The position numbers were made by a program, and so were the translations under genes. 64,000 nt of DNA from an uncultured Pelagibacteraceae bacterium (GTDB taxonomy: Bacteria; Pseudomonadota; Alphaproteobacteria; Pelagibacterales; Pelagibacteraceae), in NCBI GenBank assembly GCA_902588625.1, contig CACIPU010000001.1, positions 41,886 to 105,885 on the forward strand, in the 5' to 3' direction. The notes beneath the pieces are model-generated. The model was not told the origin of the DNA and ran no database searches. It worked only from the letters and a program-made list of their open reading frames with translations. Numbering within the stretch: position 1 is the first letter of the stretch; the number at the start of each line of letters is the position of its first letter. Shown here one piece after another: positions 55,445 to 63,848 of this stretch.

Positions 55445-56113
55445 TTAAATAATTTTAAGTAGTTCTTCTAAATTATTAATAACATACTTTGGTTTATAAC
55501 TTAATTTGTCGAATACTTTATTTAAGCGATTAACCCAAACAGCGTTATAACCAAAAACTCCGCCCCCAGAAACATCCCATGTATTTGAACTCATAAAACA
55601 AATATTTTCAGGTTTGCAGTTGTATTTTTTAATAGGCATTTCATAAACTCTTGAATCAGGTTTATAAACCCCAATAGACTCAATTGAAAAAACATCATCA
55701 AAATAGTTTTGAATATTATTACTTTCTACTAACATTTTTAGAAGTTCTGGAGTTCCGTTAGATAGAATAGCAATTTTAATCTTTTTAGCTTTTAGACCCT
55801 CTAAACATTTTTTAACTTCGGGGTAGGGACTAAGTTTTTTGTATAAATCTAATAGCTCATTTCTCATTTCTTTTTTAATTTTAAAAGTTTCCATAGTGTG
55901 ATCTAAAGAATCTTCTGTAATTTCCCAGAAGTTTTTATGTTTTTTCATAAGACTTCTTAGCCATGTATATTCAAGTTGAGTAGTTCTCCAGGCATTTGCA
56001 AAACCTTCCCATTTACTTCCAAGCTTTTTTTTACATTTTGCTGCTGCAGAATTGACATCAAAGAGAGTCCCGTATGCATCGAACACACAAGCTTTGACAT
56101 TTTCAATTTTCAT
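55445..56113 (-). CDS. 2-haloacid dehalogenase-like HAD hydrolase (type II)
   Basis: This 222-residue HAD protein has motif I FDAYGTLFDVNSAA (nucleophile Asp11), ILSNGTPELL motif II near 114-123, a conserved Lys in GVYKPDSRVY near 147-156, and FMSSNTWDVSGG near 171-182. This is the type II haloacid dehalogenase pattern; the FMSSN-WD segment is typical of true dehalogenases. Its substrate is unproven. It overlaps the MBL gene by four bases. Confidence 0.85.
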   Translation of the reverse strand: MKIENVKACVFDAYGTLFDVNSAAAKCKKKLGSKWEGFANAWRTTQLEYTWLRSLMKKHKNFWEITEDSLDHTMETFKIKKEMRNELLDLYKKLSPYPEVKKCLEGLKAKKIKIAILSNGTPELLKMLVESNNIQNYFDDVFSIESIGVYKPDSRVYEMPIKKYNCKPENICFMSSNTWDVSGGGVFGYNAVWVNRLNKVFDKLSYKPKYVINNLEELLKII

Positions 56114-57174
56114 AATAAATCTTTTAGTTTTTGAACTTCACCAATCTTAAATATAATAGCATCTTCTTTTTTAAAACCATATTTTTCTGCACCTGCTTTA
56201 AAACGAGCAGGTGGTTCCATAATTGGTTCAAGTGATAATACAACTGTTCCCCAATGCATTCCAATCACTTTTTTACTTTTTAGATCTTGAGCAATGTTTA
56301 ATGCTTCTTCAGGGTTAGTATGGTAAATGGATTTATCTTTTTTTGGTGCCATAGGATAAAAATTATAAGCTCCAATATTAATAAAAGACAAATCTATAGG
56401 CCCATATTTTTCTCCAAGTTCTTTATAGATATTTCCATAACCTGTATCACTAGCAAACAATATTTTTTTATTTTTATATTCGATTAAAAAATTACCCCAC
56501 AATGTTTTATTGGTATCCCACAAACTTCTTTTTGACCAATGCACTGCAGGCAAGAAGGTAACTTTTAAATCATTTACTTTTATTTTGTCATACCAATCCA
56601 TTTCGCTTACATTTGCAAAACCATTTCTTGTAAAGTATTTTCCAAGCTTAAGCGGAGCTAATACTTTTGCCTTTTTGTAGGGAAATCTTTGTATAGTTCT
56701 AGTGCTCAAATGATCATAATGATTATGTGTTAGTAAAAATAAATCTACTTCAGGTATCTCTTTAAGATTAATTGCTGGATCTACAAATCTTTTTGGGCCA
56801 AAGATTAAAGGTCCCATATTTTTTTCAAAAACAGGATCAGTAATGATTGTAGTGTTGCCAAGTTTAATTAAAAATGTAGCATGTCCTATCCATGCAACAT
56901 AATCTTTATCTTTATAATCCTTTAGATTTTTTAAAACTTCTTTTTTGTTTATGACATGATCTGACGGAAAACTCATATTAAGTTTCTTTTTTTCTTCTTT
57001 AAATATCTTAAAACTCCAATTAAAAGAAGAATCTCTTACGGGGGAACCTTCAGGGTTTCTAAAAGTACCGTCAGGTAAGTGATGATAAGGTAAATCTTTC
57101 ATAGTATTTCCAAAAGTATTATAGTTGATCGAAAATAAAATAACTAACAATGGTAGTAAAATTTTTTTCTTCAT
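56110..57174 (-). CDS. Exported metallo-beta-lactamase fold hydrolase (NAPE-PLD-like)
   Basis: This 354-residue protein has a signal peptide (KKKILLPLLVILFSINYNTFG) and an MBL domain with the metal motif HNHYDH (His150, His152, Asp154, His155). The WIGHATFLIKLG start and FGPKRFVDPA segment resemble NAPE-PLD/RomA-type phosphodiesterases, which act on N-acyl-phosphatidylethanolamines or similar lipids. It is probably periplasmic. Its ATG overlaps the rsmE ATG on CATG, so its promoter must lie inside rsmE. Confidence 0.85.
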   Translation of the reverse strand: MKKKILLPLLVILFSINYNTFGNTMKDLPYHHLPDGTFRNPEGSPVRDSSFNWSFKIFKEEKKKLNMSFPSDHVINKKEVLKNLKDYKDKDYVAWIGHATFLIKLGNTTIITDPVFEKNMGPLIFGPKRFVDPAINLKEIPEVDLFLLTHNHYDHLSTRTIQRFPYKKAKVLAPLKLGKYFTRNGFANVSEMDWYDKIKVNDLKVTFLPAVHWSKRSLWDTNKTLWGNFLIEYKNKKILFASDTGYGNIYKELGEKYGPIDLSFINIGAYNFYPMAPKKDKSIYHTNPEEALNIAQDLKSKKVIGMHWGTVVLSLEPIMEPPARFKAGAEKYGFKKEDAIIFKIGEVQKLKDLL

Positions 57175-57895
57175 GAATACAAAAATAAGATTATATTTTT
57201 CTGATAAGATTGAAAGTGATTTAGTGGCACATCTAAATAAAGAACAATCACATTATATAAAAGATGTTATGAGATTAAAGGAAGGAGATATATTCTCAGT
57301 TTTTAATACCCAAGGAGAGTGGAATGCCATTGTTCAAAATTACGAAAAACAAGGAACCAAAATTAGAATATTAGAAAAGACTAGAGATAAAAAAAATGAA
57401 CAAAATATTTGGTTAGCTTTTACTCCAATTAAACAAAACCCAATGAATTTTTTAATTCAAAAAGGAACTGAACTAGGGATTCAAAAATTTATTCCAATTT
57501 TATCAGAAAGAACTTCTGTCAAAGATATTAATAATGAACGAGTTAAAAAAATTATTATAGAATCAGCTGAGCAGTCAAATAGAATTTCAATTCCAGAAAT
57601 TGAACCGTTAAAAATATTAAAAGATTTTTTATTTACATTTCCCAAAAATGGAATTTTAGTTTTTTGTGATATCAATTGTAATCAAAGTGACTTCAAAAAA
57701 ATTTTATTAAAAAAAGATCTAAGCCCAGTTTGTATACTTATTGGACCCGAAGGTGATTTTTCTGAAAATGAAAGAAAATTAATAGTTGATCTAGAACAGT
57801 CTAAATCTATTTCATTAGCCAAAAATATATTAAGAGCCGAGACTGCAGCAATCGCAGCGGTAACTTTAGTAAACTATCACTTGAATCTAAGTTGA
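57173..57895 (+). CDS. rsmE: 16S rRNA (uracil1498-N3)-methyltransferase
   Basis: I use ATG 57173 (240 residues, MNTKIRLYFS); an earlier TTG at 57125 would lie inside the opposite gene. This SPOUT methyltransferase has the HYIKDVMRLKEGD N-terminal region, NPMNFLIQKGTELGI near 84-98, and the knot segment LIGPEGDFSENE near 188-199 with ILRAETAAIAA. It methylates U1498 of 16S rRNA. Its start codon overlaps the divergent MBL start codon. Confidence 0.94.
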   Translation: MNTKIRLYFSDKIESDLVAHLNKEQSHYIKDVMRLKEGDIFSVFNTQGEWNAIVQNYEKQGTKIRILEKTRDKKNEQNIWLAFTPIKQNPMNFLIQKGTELGIQKFIPILSERTSVKDINNERVKKIIIESAEQSNRISIPEIEPLKILKDFLFTFPKNGILVFCDINCNQSDFKKILLKKDLSPVCILIGPEGDFSENERKLIVDLEQSKSISLAKNILRAETAAIAAVTLVNYHLNLS

Positions 57896-58053
57896 AATTT
57901 AAAACTGCATCAAGTTGACACAGCAATTGCATAATTTTTTAGGAGAATCTTGTGACAATAATTTTCATTTACAATTGATAACGTTGTCATAAAAAGCAAA
58001 AAGTTGTAAAAGTACATAAATATTTAACAGTTTTAATAAAGGAATTTAAAGTA
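57896..58053 (+). promoter_or_regulatory. coxB upstream region with TGACA half-sites and a dyad
   Basis: The 158-base gap before coxB contains TTGACA (57915-57920), TGACA (57953-57957) and a near-palindrome TGATAACGTTGTCA (57976-57989). No clean -35/-10 pair is visible, so a regulator-dependent promoter is possible. AAAGGAA at about 58038-58044 is the ribosome site for coxB. Confidence 0.4.
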
Positions 58054-58890
58054 GTGTTTGTAGCAATTATTTTTATATTAATTATTATTGCCTCAATATG
58101 GTTTCATATATGGAGCCCATGGTGGTGGACACCTGTTGCTTCTAATTGGGGAAATATTGATACTACCATCGAACTCACATTTTGGATTACTGGTTCTGTT
58201 TTTGTTGCTGTATGTTCTTTTATGGCATGGTGTGTTTGGAAATATAGATACAGGCCAGACAGAAAAGCAGAATATAAACCTGAAGATAAAAAATTAGAAT
58301 TTAGATTAACAGCATTAACAGCATTAGGAGTAATAGCGCTACTAGCCCCAGGATTAGTAGTTTGGAATAAATATGTAACCGTTCCAGATAATGCTCTTAA
58401 AATTGAAGTGGTGGCATACCAATGGGGATGGAATTATAGATTGCCGGGAGACGATGGAGTTTTAGGAACAACTGATATCAAATTAATTAATGATGAAAAT
58501 CCATATGGACTAAATCTTGACGACCCAAATAGTAAAGATGATATTTTAGTAATGGATGCAGATCTACATTTAGAAATTAATCAACCAGTTAAGGTTGAAC
58601 TTAGATCGTATGATGTTTTACATAATTTTTATGTTCCGCAGTTTAGAGCTAAGATGGATACACTTCCAGGTCTTATTACTTACTATTGGTTTACACCTAC
58701 TAAAACTGGAGATTTTGAAGTTTTATGTGCAGAATATTGTGGTACTGGACATTATGCAATGAGAGGAAAGGTTCAAGTTGATGAAAAGGCTGACTACTCA
58801 AATTGGTTAGCACAACAAATTACACACGAAAAAATGATTGCCCAGAATAAAAAAGATAAAAAATTACTAACAGCAGAAATAAAAAACTAA
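58054..58890 (+). CDS. coxB: Cytochrome c oxidase subunit II
   Basis: This 278-residue protein has two membrane helices and a periplasmic cupredoxin domain with the full CuA site: His190, Cys225, Glu227, Cys229, His233 and Met236. It takes electrons from cytochrome c. The start is GTG at 58054. An aromatic YQWGWNYRLPG segment (122-132) is the electron-entry region. The intact CuA site marks a cytochrome c oxidase, not a quinol oxidase. Confidence 0.96.
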   Translation: MFVAIIFILIIIASIWFHIWSPWWWTPVASNWGNIDTTIELTFWITGSVFVAVCSFMAWCVWKYRYRPDRKAEYKPEDKKLEFRLTALTALGVIALLAPGLVVWNKYVTVPDNALKIEVVAYQWGWNYRLPGDDGVLGTTDIKLINDENPYGLNLDDPNSKDDILVMDADLHLEINQPVKVELRSYDVLHNFYVPQFRAKMDTLPGLITYYWFTPTKTGDFEVLCAEYCGTGHYAMRGKVQVDEKADYSNWLAQQITHEKMIAQNKKDKKLLTAEIKN

Positions 58891-58900
58891 GGAGAAAAAT

Positions 58901-60727
58901 ATGGACGAAGAAAATAATAATAACAAAATAGAAACAAAAGCAGCCGACTCCTCGTCAGGCAGCTATGTTCCACCTGCAGATAATATTCCTGCTAGTGAAA
59001 TTCCAGAGCAAGAATTGTATCATGCAAAAAGTTTTTGGACTCGTTGGGTGTTTTGCCAAGATGCTAAAGTAATTGGAGTTCAATACGCTTTAACAGCAAC
59101 AGCTGTTGGTTTAATAGGTTTAATTTTATCATGGGGAATGAGATTACAACTAGGTTTTCCTGAAACATTTTCTTTCTTAGGTCCAGCAACTTATTATCAA
59201 TCAGTTACTATGCATGGAATGATCATGGTCGTTTATTTGCTTACCGCATTATTTTTAGGAGGCTTTGGTAATTATTTAATTCCATTAATGGTTGGAGCAA
59301 GAGATATGGTTTTTCCTTACGTAAACATGGTTAGTTTTTGGATGTTTCTTGTTGCGGTTTTAGTATTAATTTCCAGTTTTTTTGTCCCTGGAGGGCCCAC
59401 AGGAGCCGGATGGACTTTGTATCCACCACAGGCAATTATGCCTGGCACCCCAGGTTCTGAAATGGGAATAGTTTTAATGCTAATTTCTTTATCACTTTTT
59501 GTAATTGGTTTTACAATGGGTGGTTTAAACTATGTAATTACAATTTTACAAGCACGAACTCGTGGTATGACACTAATGCGTATGCCCCTTACAATTTGGG
59601 GAATTTTTACTGCCACAGTTCTTGCCTTACTTGCTTTTCCAGCACTGTTCGTTGCTTGTATAATGATGACTTTAGATAATTTATTAGGAACAAGTTTTTT
59701 CATGCCGGAAATATTTACGATGGGTGAACAACTGGGAACATCTGGAGGAAGTCCAATCTTATTTCAACATTTATTTTGGTTTTTTGGTCATCCTGAAGTT
59801 TATATTGTAGCACTACCTGCCTTCGGAATAGTTTCAGACCTTATTTCGGTTCATGCAAGAAAAAATATATTTGGTTACAGAATGATGGTTTGGGCAATTG
59901 TAATTATAGGAGCTTTAAGTTTTGTAGTTTGGGCACACCATATGTATGTCAGTGGAATGAACCCATATTTTGGTTTCTTTTTTGCAACTACTACATTAAT
60001 TATTGCGGTACCTACCGCAATTAAAGTTTATAACTGGGTTCTCACTTTGTGGAGAGGGAATATACATCTTACAATTCCAATGCTTTTCTCTTTAGGTTTT
60101 ATTGTAACTTTTGTTAATGGAGGAATTACAGGATTGTTTCTTGGAAATGTAATTATAGATATTCCTTTATCTGATACTTATTTTGTTGTAGCGCATTTTC
60201 ACATGGTTATGGGAATAGCTCCACTTATGGTAATTTTTGGAGCCATCTATCATTGGTTCCCTTTAATTTCAGGAAGACATTTAAATCAGACTCTAGGAAA
60301 AATACACTTTTGGATATCTTTTGTAGGAGCTTATGCAATTTATTTCCCAATGCATTATTTAGGTTTCATAGGAGTGCCACGAAGATATTATGAAATGTAC
60401 GATAGTCCATATATGACAACAGGAGTTGGTTTAAATCAGTTTATCACAGTAGCAGCTTTGATTGTTGGTTTTACCCAAATTTTATTTTTGTACAACATTA
60501 TTCATAGCGCGTTTTATGGAGAAAAATCTGAAAAAAACCCATGGAAAGCAAACTCTCTAGAATGGCATACACCCGAGATGCCGCCAGAACATGGAAACTT
60601 TGGAAAAGAGTTACCAGTAGTTTATCGTTGGCCTTATGATTTTAGTGTACCTGGAATTGATAGAGAATATATTCCACAGCACGTTGCACCAAGTGAAGTT
60701 CCAACTGCAAAGGTTGAAAAAACGTGA
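58901..60727 (+). CDS. coxA: Cytochrome c oxidase subunit I
   Basis: This 608-residue protein is the haem-copper catalytic subunit. Ligands are visible: His105 and His434 (low-spin haem a), His432 (haem a3), and His297, His346, His347 (CuB), with the crosslinking Tyr301. Glu299 in GHPEVY and Asp135 mark an A1-type proton pump. The N-terminal 45 residues are a soluble extension rich in Glu, Asn and Pro, longer than in the mitochondrial type. AAGGAGA precedes the ATG. It overlaps the next gene by four bases (GTGA). Confidence 0.97.
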   Translation: MDEENNNNKIETKAADSSSGSYVPPADNIPASEIPEQELYHAKSFWTRWVFCQDAKVIGVQYALTATAVGLIGLILSWGMRLQLGFPETFSFLGPATYYQSVTMHGMIMVVYLLTALFLGGFGNYLIPLMVGARDMVFPYVNMVSFWMFLVAVLVLISSFFVPGGPTGAGWTLYPPQAIMPGTPGSEMGIVLMLISLSLFVIGFTMGGLNYVITILQARTRGMTLMRMPLTIWGIFTATVLALLAFPALFVACIMMTLDNLLGTSFFMPEIFTMGEQLGTSGGSPILFQHLFWFFGHPEVYIVALPAFGIVSDLISVHARKNIFGYRMMVWAIVIIGALSFVVWAHHMYVSGMNPYFGFFFATTTLIIAVPTAIKVYNWVLTLWRGNIHLTIPMLFSLGFIVTFVNGGITGLFLGNVIIDIPLSDTYFVVAHFHMVMGIAPLMVIFGAIYHWFPLISGRHLNQTLGKIHFWISFVGAYAIYFPMHYLGFIGVPRRYYEMYDSPYMTTGVGLNQFITVAALIVGFTQILFLYNIIHSAFYGEKSEKNPWKANSLEWHTPEMPPEHGNFGKELPVVYRWPYDFSVPGIDREYIPQHVAPSEVPTAKVEKT

Positions 60728-61359
60728 AAAAAAAAGAAGAAAGTTTTTTTAAATTAATTAGTCAAAAACCTTGGGAGGCTTCCCAAGCAATTTTGGATAA
60801 CGAGCACGACGGAAAAACTTTTATAGTTAGTAAAGCTAAGCTTGGCGTTAGAACTGTAATGGTAGTAAGTACTGTTATTTTTTCATTATTTGTTGTTTCT
60901 TATTCAGACAGAATGTTGGTTCATGATTGGAGAAGTTTGTCCCAACCATGGTTACTTTGGATTAACACATTAATTTTAATTTTAACAAGTGTTATGTTTC
61001 ACAGAACTAAAGTTTTAGCTGAAAGAAATGAATTTGATAAAACAAAGAATAGCTTATTAATAGTTGGTTTTTTAACTTTTGCCTTTCTTACAGGCCAATT
61101 GTTAGTTTGGCAACATTTTGTTAATTTAGGACAGTATGCTTCAACTAACCCAGCAAACGCATTTTTCTATGTTCTGACAGCATTACATGGGCTTCATGTG
61201 TTAGGTGGTTTATATTTTTGGGGAAAAGTAACAACTCAATTATTTAAAGAAAGTTATAACGTATCAAAGATTAAACATAACATTGAACTATGTGCTATAT
61301 ATTGGCATTTCTTACTTATAGTTTGGTTTGTTTTATTTGGTTTAATGGTAGCAACATAA
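60724..61359 (+). CDS. Cytochrome c oxidase subunit III-like protein, first copy
   Basis: This 211-residue membrane protein starts with GTG inside the coxA stop. Its hydrophobic helices and the segments GQLLVWQHFVNLG, YVLTALHGLHVLGGLYF (near 157-173) and the late IYWHFLLIVWFVLFGL match heme-copper oxidase subunit III. It differs from the next gene, which is also subunit III-like, so the locus has two. Confidence 0.88.
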   Translation: MKKKEESFFKLISQKPWEASQAILDNEHDGKTFIVSKAKLGVRTVMVVSTVIFSLFVVSYSDRMLVHDWRSLSQPWLLWINTLILILTSVMFHRTKVLAERNEFDKTKNSLLIVGFLTFAFLTGQLLVWQHFVNLGQYASTNPANAFFYVLTALHGLHVLGGLYFWGKVTTQLFKESYNVSKIKHNIELCAIYWHFLLIVWFVLFGLMVAT

Positions 61360-61373
61360 TAGAAAGTAATTTA

Positions 61374-62081
61374 ATGAGCGAAATAGATACTTCAAAACTT
61401 CCTCAAGGTGGCAAAGGTTTTGTCCACGACTTTGCTGCAGACCAAACAACGTTTAAAGGAGTTCCTTGGGGTAAAGCGATGATGTGGATTTTTCTATTAA
61501 GTGATACATTTATTTTTAGTTGTTTTTTAATTTCTTTAATGACGGCCCGAGCATCTACAACTGTAGAATGGCCATACCCTAGCGAAGTTTTTGGATTAAC
61601 AATGTTTGGCGTTGAAGTTCCTTTACTACTAATAGCAATTATGACCTTCGTACTAATTACCAGTAGCGGTACGATGGCGCTTGCTGTCAAATATGGATAC
61701 GAAAAAAATAGAAAGATGTGTGCTTGGCTTATATTAGCCACAGCCATCGGTGGACTTACATTTGTTGGAATGCAAGCTTTCGAATGGTCAAAATTGATTT
61801 TTCATGACGGTGTAAGACCTTGGGGAAATCCTTTTGGGGCAGAACAATTTGGAGCCTTCTTTTTTATGATAACTGGATTTCATGGAACGCACGTATCAAT
61901 TGGAGTCATTTTCCTATTTATTTTTGCTAGAAAGACTTTTAGGGGTGATTTTGATACTGGGCGAAGAGGTTATTTTACAAGCATGAAATCTGATTATAAA
62001 GCCATAGAAATTCTAGGACTGTATTGGCATTTTGTAGATTTAGTCTGGGTATTTATTTTTGCATTTTTCTATCTTTGGTAA
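61374..62081 (+). CDS. Cytochrome c oxidase subunit III-like protein, second copy
   Basis: I start at ATG 61374 (235 residues); an in-frame ATG at 61290 would lie inside the previous gene. Helices include PWGKAMMWIFLLSDTFIFSCFL, FVGMQAFEWSKLIF near 129-142, GFHGTHVSIGVIFLF near 170-184, and LYWHFVDLVWVFIFAFFYLW at the C-terminus, all typical of subunit III (the WHFVDxVW motif). It follows the first copy by 14 bases. Confidence 0.92.
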   Translation: MSEIDTSKLPQGGKGFVHDFAADQTTFKGVPWGKAMMWIFLLSDTFIFSCFLISLMTARASTTVEWPYPSEVFGLTMFGVEVPLLLIAIMTFVLITSSGTMALAVKYGYEKNRKMCAWLILATAIGGLTFVGMQAFEWSKLIFHDGVRPWGNPFGAEQFGAFFFMITGFHGTHVSIGVIFLFIFARKTFRGDFDTGRRGYFTSMKSDYKAIEILGLYWHFVDLVWVFIFAFFYLW

Positions 62082-62086
62082 AAAAT

Positions 62087-62416
62087 ATGGAACAAAATAA
62101 TAAAAAAACTACAACTCATAGCATCGGTATCTATTTATGGATTTGGGGATTATTATTTGTATTTAGTACTTTTTCATACATGGTTGATTGGTATAATTTT
62201 CAGGGACTTCTTAGATGGTCTTTGATTATATTCTTTATGTTACTTAAGGCAGGACTAATAATGGCAATATTTATGCATCTATACTGGGAAAGATGGGCTA
62301 TTGTAAATGTTCTTTTATGGCCAATGACTGCAATAATGGTCTTTGTCGGAATAATGGTTGCGGAGTCCGAGTATACTTTTTTTACACGTGCCCTATATTT
62401 TGTTACGGGTGGCTAA
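62087..62416 (+). CDS. Cytochrome c oxidase subunit IV-like protein
   Basis: I start at ATG 62087 (109 residues, MEQNNKKTTTHS). Three hydrophobic helices and the segments LKAGLIMAIFMHLYWERW near 61-78 match the bacterial subunit IV (CyoD/CtaF-like) family. It lies between the second subunit III gene and ctaB. Small subunits of this type stabilise the oxidase. Confidence 0.83.
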   Translation: MEQNNKKTTTHSIGIYLWIWGLLFVFSTFSYMVDWYNFQGLLRWSLIIFFMLLKAGLIMAIFMHLYWERWAIVNVLLWPMTAIMVFVGIMVAESEYTFFTRALYFVTGG

Positions 62417-62441
62417 ACTCATAAATATTTTAAGTTTATAA

Positions 62442-63347
62442 ATGCCAAACATTAAATCAAAAACACTAAAATTAGATTACTTTATTTATATAAAAGCTTT
62501 TTTTAACTTGATGAAGCCTCGAGTGATGTCTTTAGTAATTTTTACGTGTGCAGTTGGTTTATTAATTGCTCCCATTAAAATAAATTTTCTTGATGCAGTC
62601 TTCTCCCTTATTGCTGTTGCTTTAGGATCTGGTGCAGCTGGAGCTCTCAATATGTGGTACGAATCAGATCTCGATTCAATTATGACAAGGACCTGTCTCA
62701 GGCCTATACCAACAGGAAAATTAACAAGAAACCAAGCGTTAATATTTGGAATATTATCCTCAATTTTTTCTATAATAACTCTTTATTTATTTTCAAATTT
62801 AGTTGCAGCTCTAATACTCTCTGTAACAATCTTATTTTATGTTTTTGTTTACACAATTTGGTTAAAGAGAAAAACCCCACAAAATATTGTTATCGGAGGT
62901 GCTGCTGGTGCTTTACCACCAGTAATTGGTTGGGCTATAGCAGCAAATGAAATTTCACTTGAACCGATAATATTATTTTTAATTATATTTATATGGACAC
63001 CTTCTCATTTTTGGGCTTTAAGTTTATATAAATCTGAAGATTACAGAAAAGCTAAAATTCCAATGTTGCCTATAACATCAGGAGTAAAAACAACAAAGTT
63101 AAATATACTAATATATTCTATTATATTGCTACCAGTTTCTATATCTCCGTTTATTTTAAATTTTTCAGGAGCGATATACCTAACAATGTCAGTTGCCTTA
63201 AGCACTTATTATATTTTTGTTTCATACAAACTATTTAAAGAAAAAAATTTAGTAAAAGAAAAAAAATTAGCAACGAAATTATTTGCTTATTCAATATTAT
63301 ACCTTTTTATGATCTTTACATCTATTTTAGTAGATAGGTTTATATAG
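62442..63347 (+). CDS. ctaB: Protohaem IX farnesyltransferase (haem O synthase)
   Basis: This 301-residue UbiA-superfamily membrane enzyme adds a farnesyl chain to haem B. Key features are LMKPRVMSLVIFT near 23-35, the Asp-rich motif NMWYESDLDSIMTRT near 69-83 followed by CLRPIPTGKL, and WTPSHFWALSLY near 185-196. It supplies the haem of the oxidase encoded upstream and precedes cox11 by 15 bases. Confidence 0.95.
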   Translation: MPNIKSKTLKLDYFIYIKAFFNLMKPRVMSLVIFTCAVGLLIAPIKINFLDAVFSLIAVALGSGAAGALNMWYESDLDSIMTRTCLRPIPTGKLTRNQALIFGILSSIFSIITLYLFSNLVAALILSVTILFYVFVYTIWLKRKTPQNIVIGGAAGALPPVIGWAIAANEISLEPIILFLIIFIWTPSHFWALSLYKSEDYRKAKIPMLPITSGVKTTKLNILIYSIILLPVSISPFILNFSGAIYLTMSVALSTYYIFVSYKLFKEKNLVKEKKLATKLFAYSILYLFMIFTSILVDRFI

Positions 63348-63362
63348 AACTTGATTTAAAAA

Positions 63363-63848
63363 ATGAGAGTTATTAAAGAAAACTATTTGAAGCTTTTTTC
63401 TATTTCAATTTTATTGATAGTTTTAATTGTTGGAATTAGTATTTTTTTTAATCAATCGACAAAGTCTGATAAACCTATAATATTAAACTTACTTACTAGT
63501 GTTCATCCAAATTTACCTTGGACTTTTAAACCAATAAATTCAAATATTATTGTAAAACCTGGAGAAGTAAAAACAATTGATTATATTGTAGAAAATTTAG
63601 ACAATCGAGAAACGTCTGGCATTGCAACATTCGCATACTTTCCTAATCAATTTGGAAACTATATTAGAAAGTTAAATTGTTTTTGTTATGACGCTCAAAC
63701 TTTAAAAGCAAATCAAAAGGGTAAGTATTCAGTAGTTTTGTTAATTGACCCAGAGGTGACAAAAGATAACAAGACAAAAGATATCAAAGAAGTTACTATA
63801 CAGTTTACTTTTTTTGACTATAAAGAATATAAGGAAAATAAAATTTAA
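63363..63848 (+). CDS. ctaG: Cox11/CtaG copper chaperone
   Basis: This 161-residue protein has one N-terminal membrane anchor (residues about 12-30) and a periplasmic domain with the copper motif NCFCYDAQTLK near 111-121 (the CxC pair) and HPNLPWTFKPI near 48-58. Cox11 delivers copper to the CuB site of subunit I. Its stop overlaps the next ATG by one base (TAATG). Slightly shorter than usual but complete. Confidence 0.92.
   Translation: MRVIKENYLKLFSISILLIVLIVGISIFFNQSTKSDKPIILNLLTSVHPNLPWTFKPINSNIIVKPGEVKTIDYIVENLDNRETSGIATFAYFPNQFGNYIRKLNCFCYDAQTLKANQKGKYSVVLLIDPEVTKDNKTKDIKEVTIQFTFFDYKEYKENKI

Noticed and set aside
61290..61373. In-frame upstream start for the second subunit III gene
   Set aside because: It lies inside the first subunit III gene, and the resulting N-terminus is a shadow of that gene. 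ATG 61374 gives a normal family start.
61403..61747. 114-codon minus-strand frame
   Set aside because: Antisense shadow of the second subunit III gene. Composition is that expected for a complement of a membrane protein gene.
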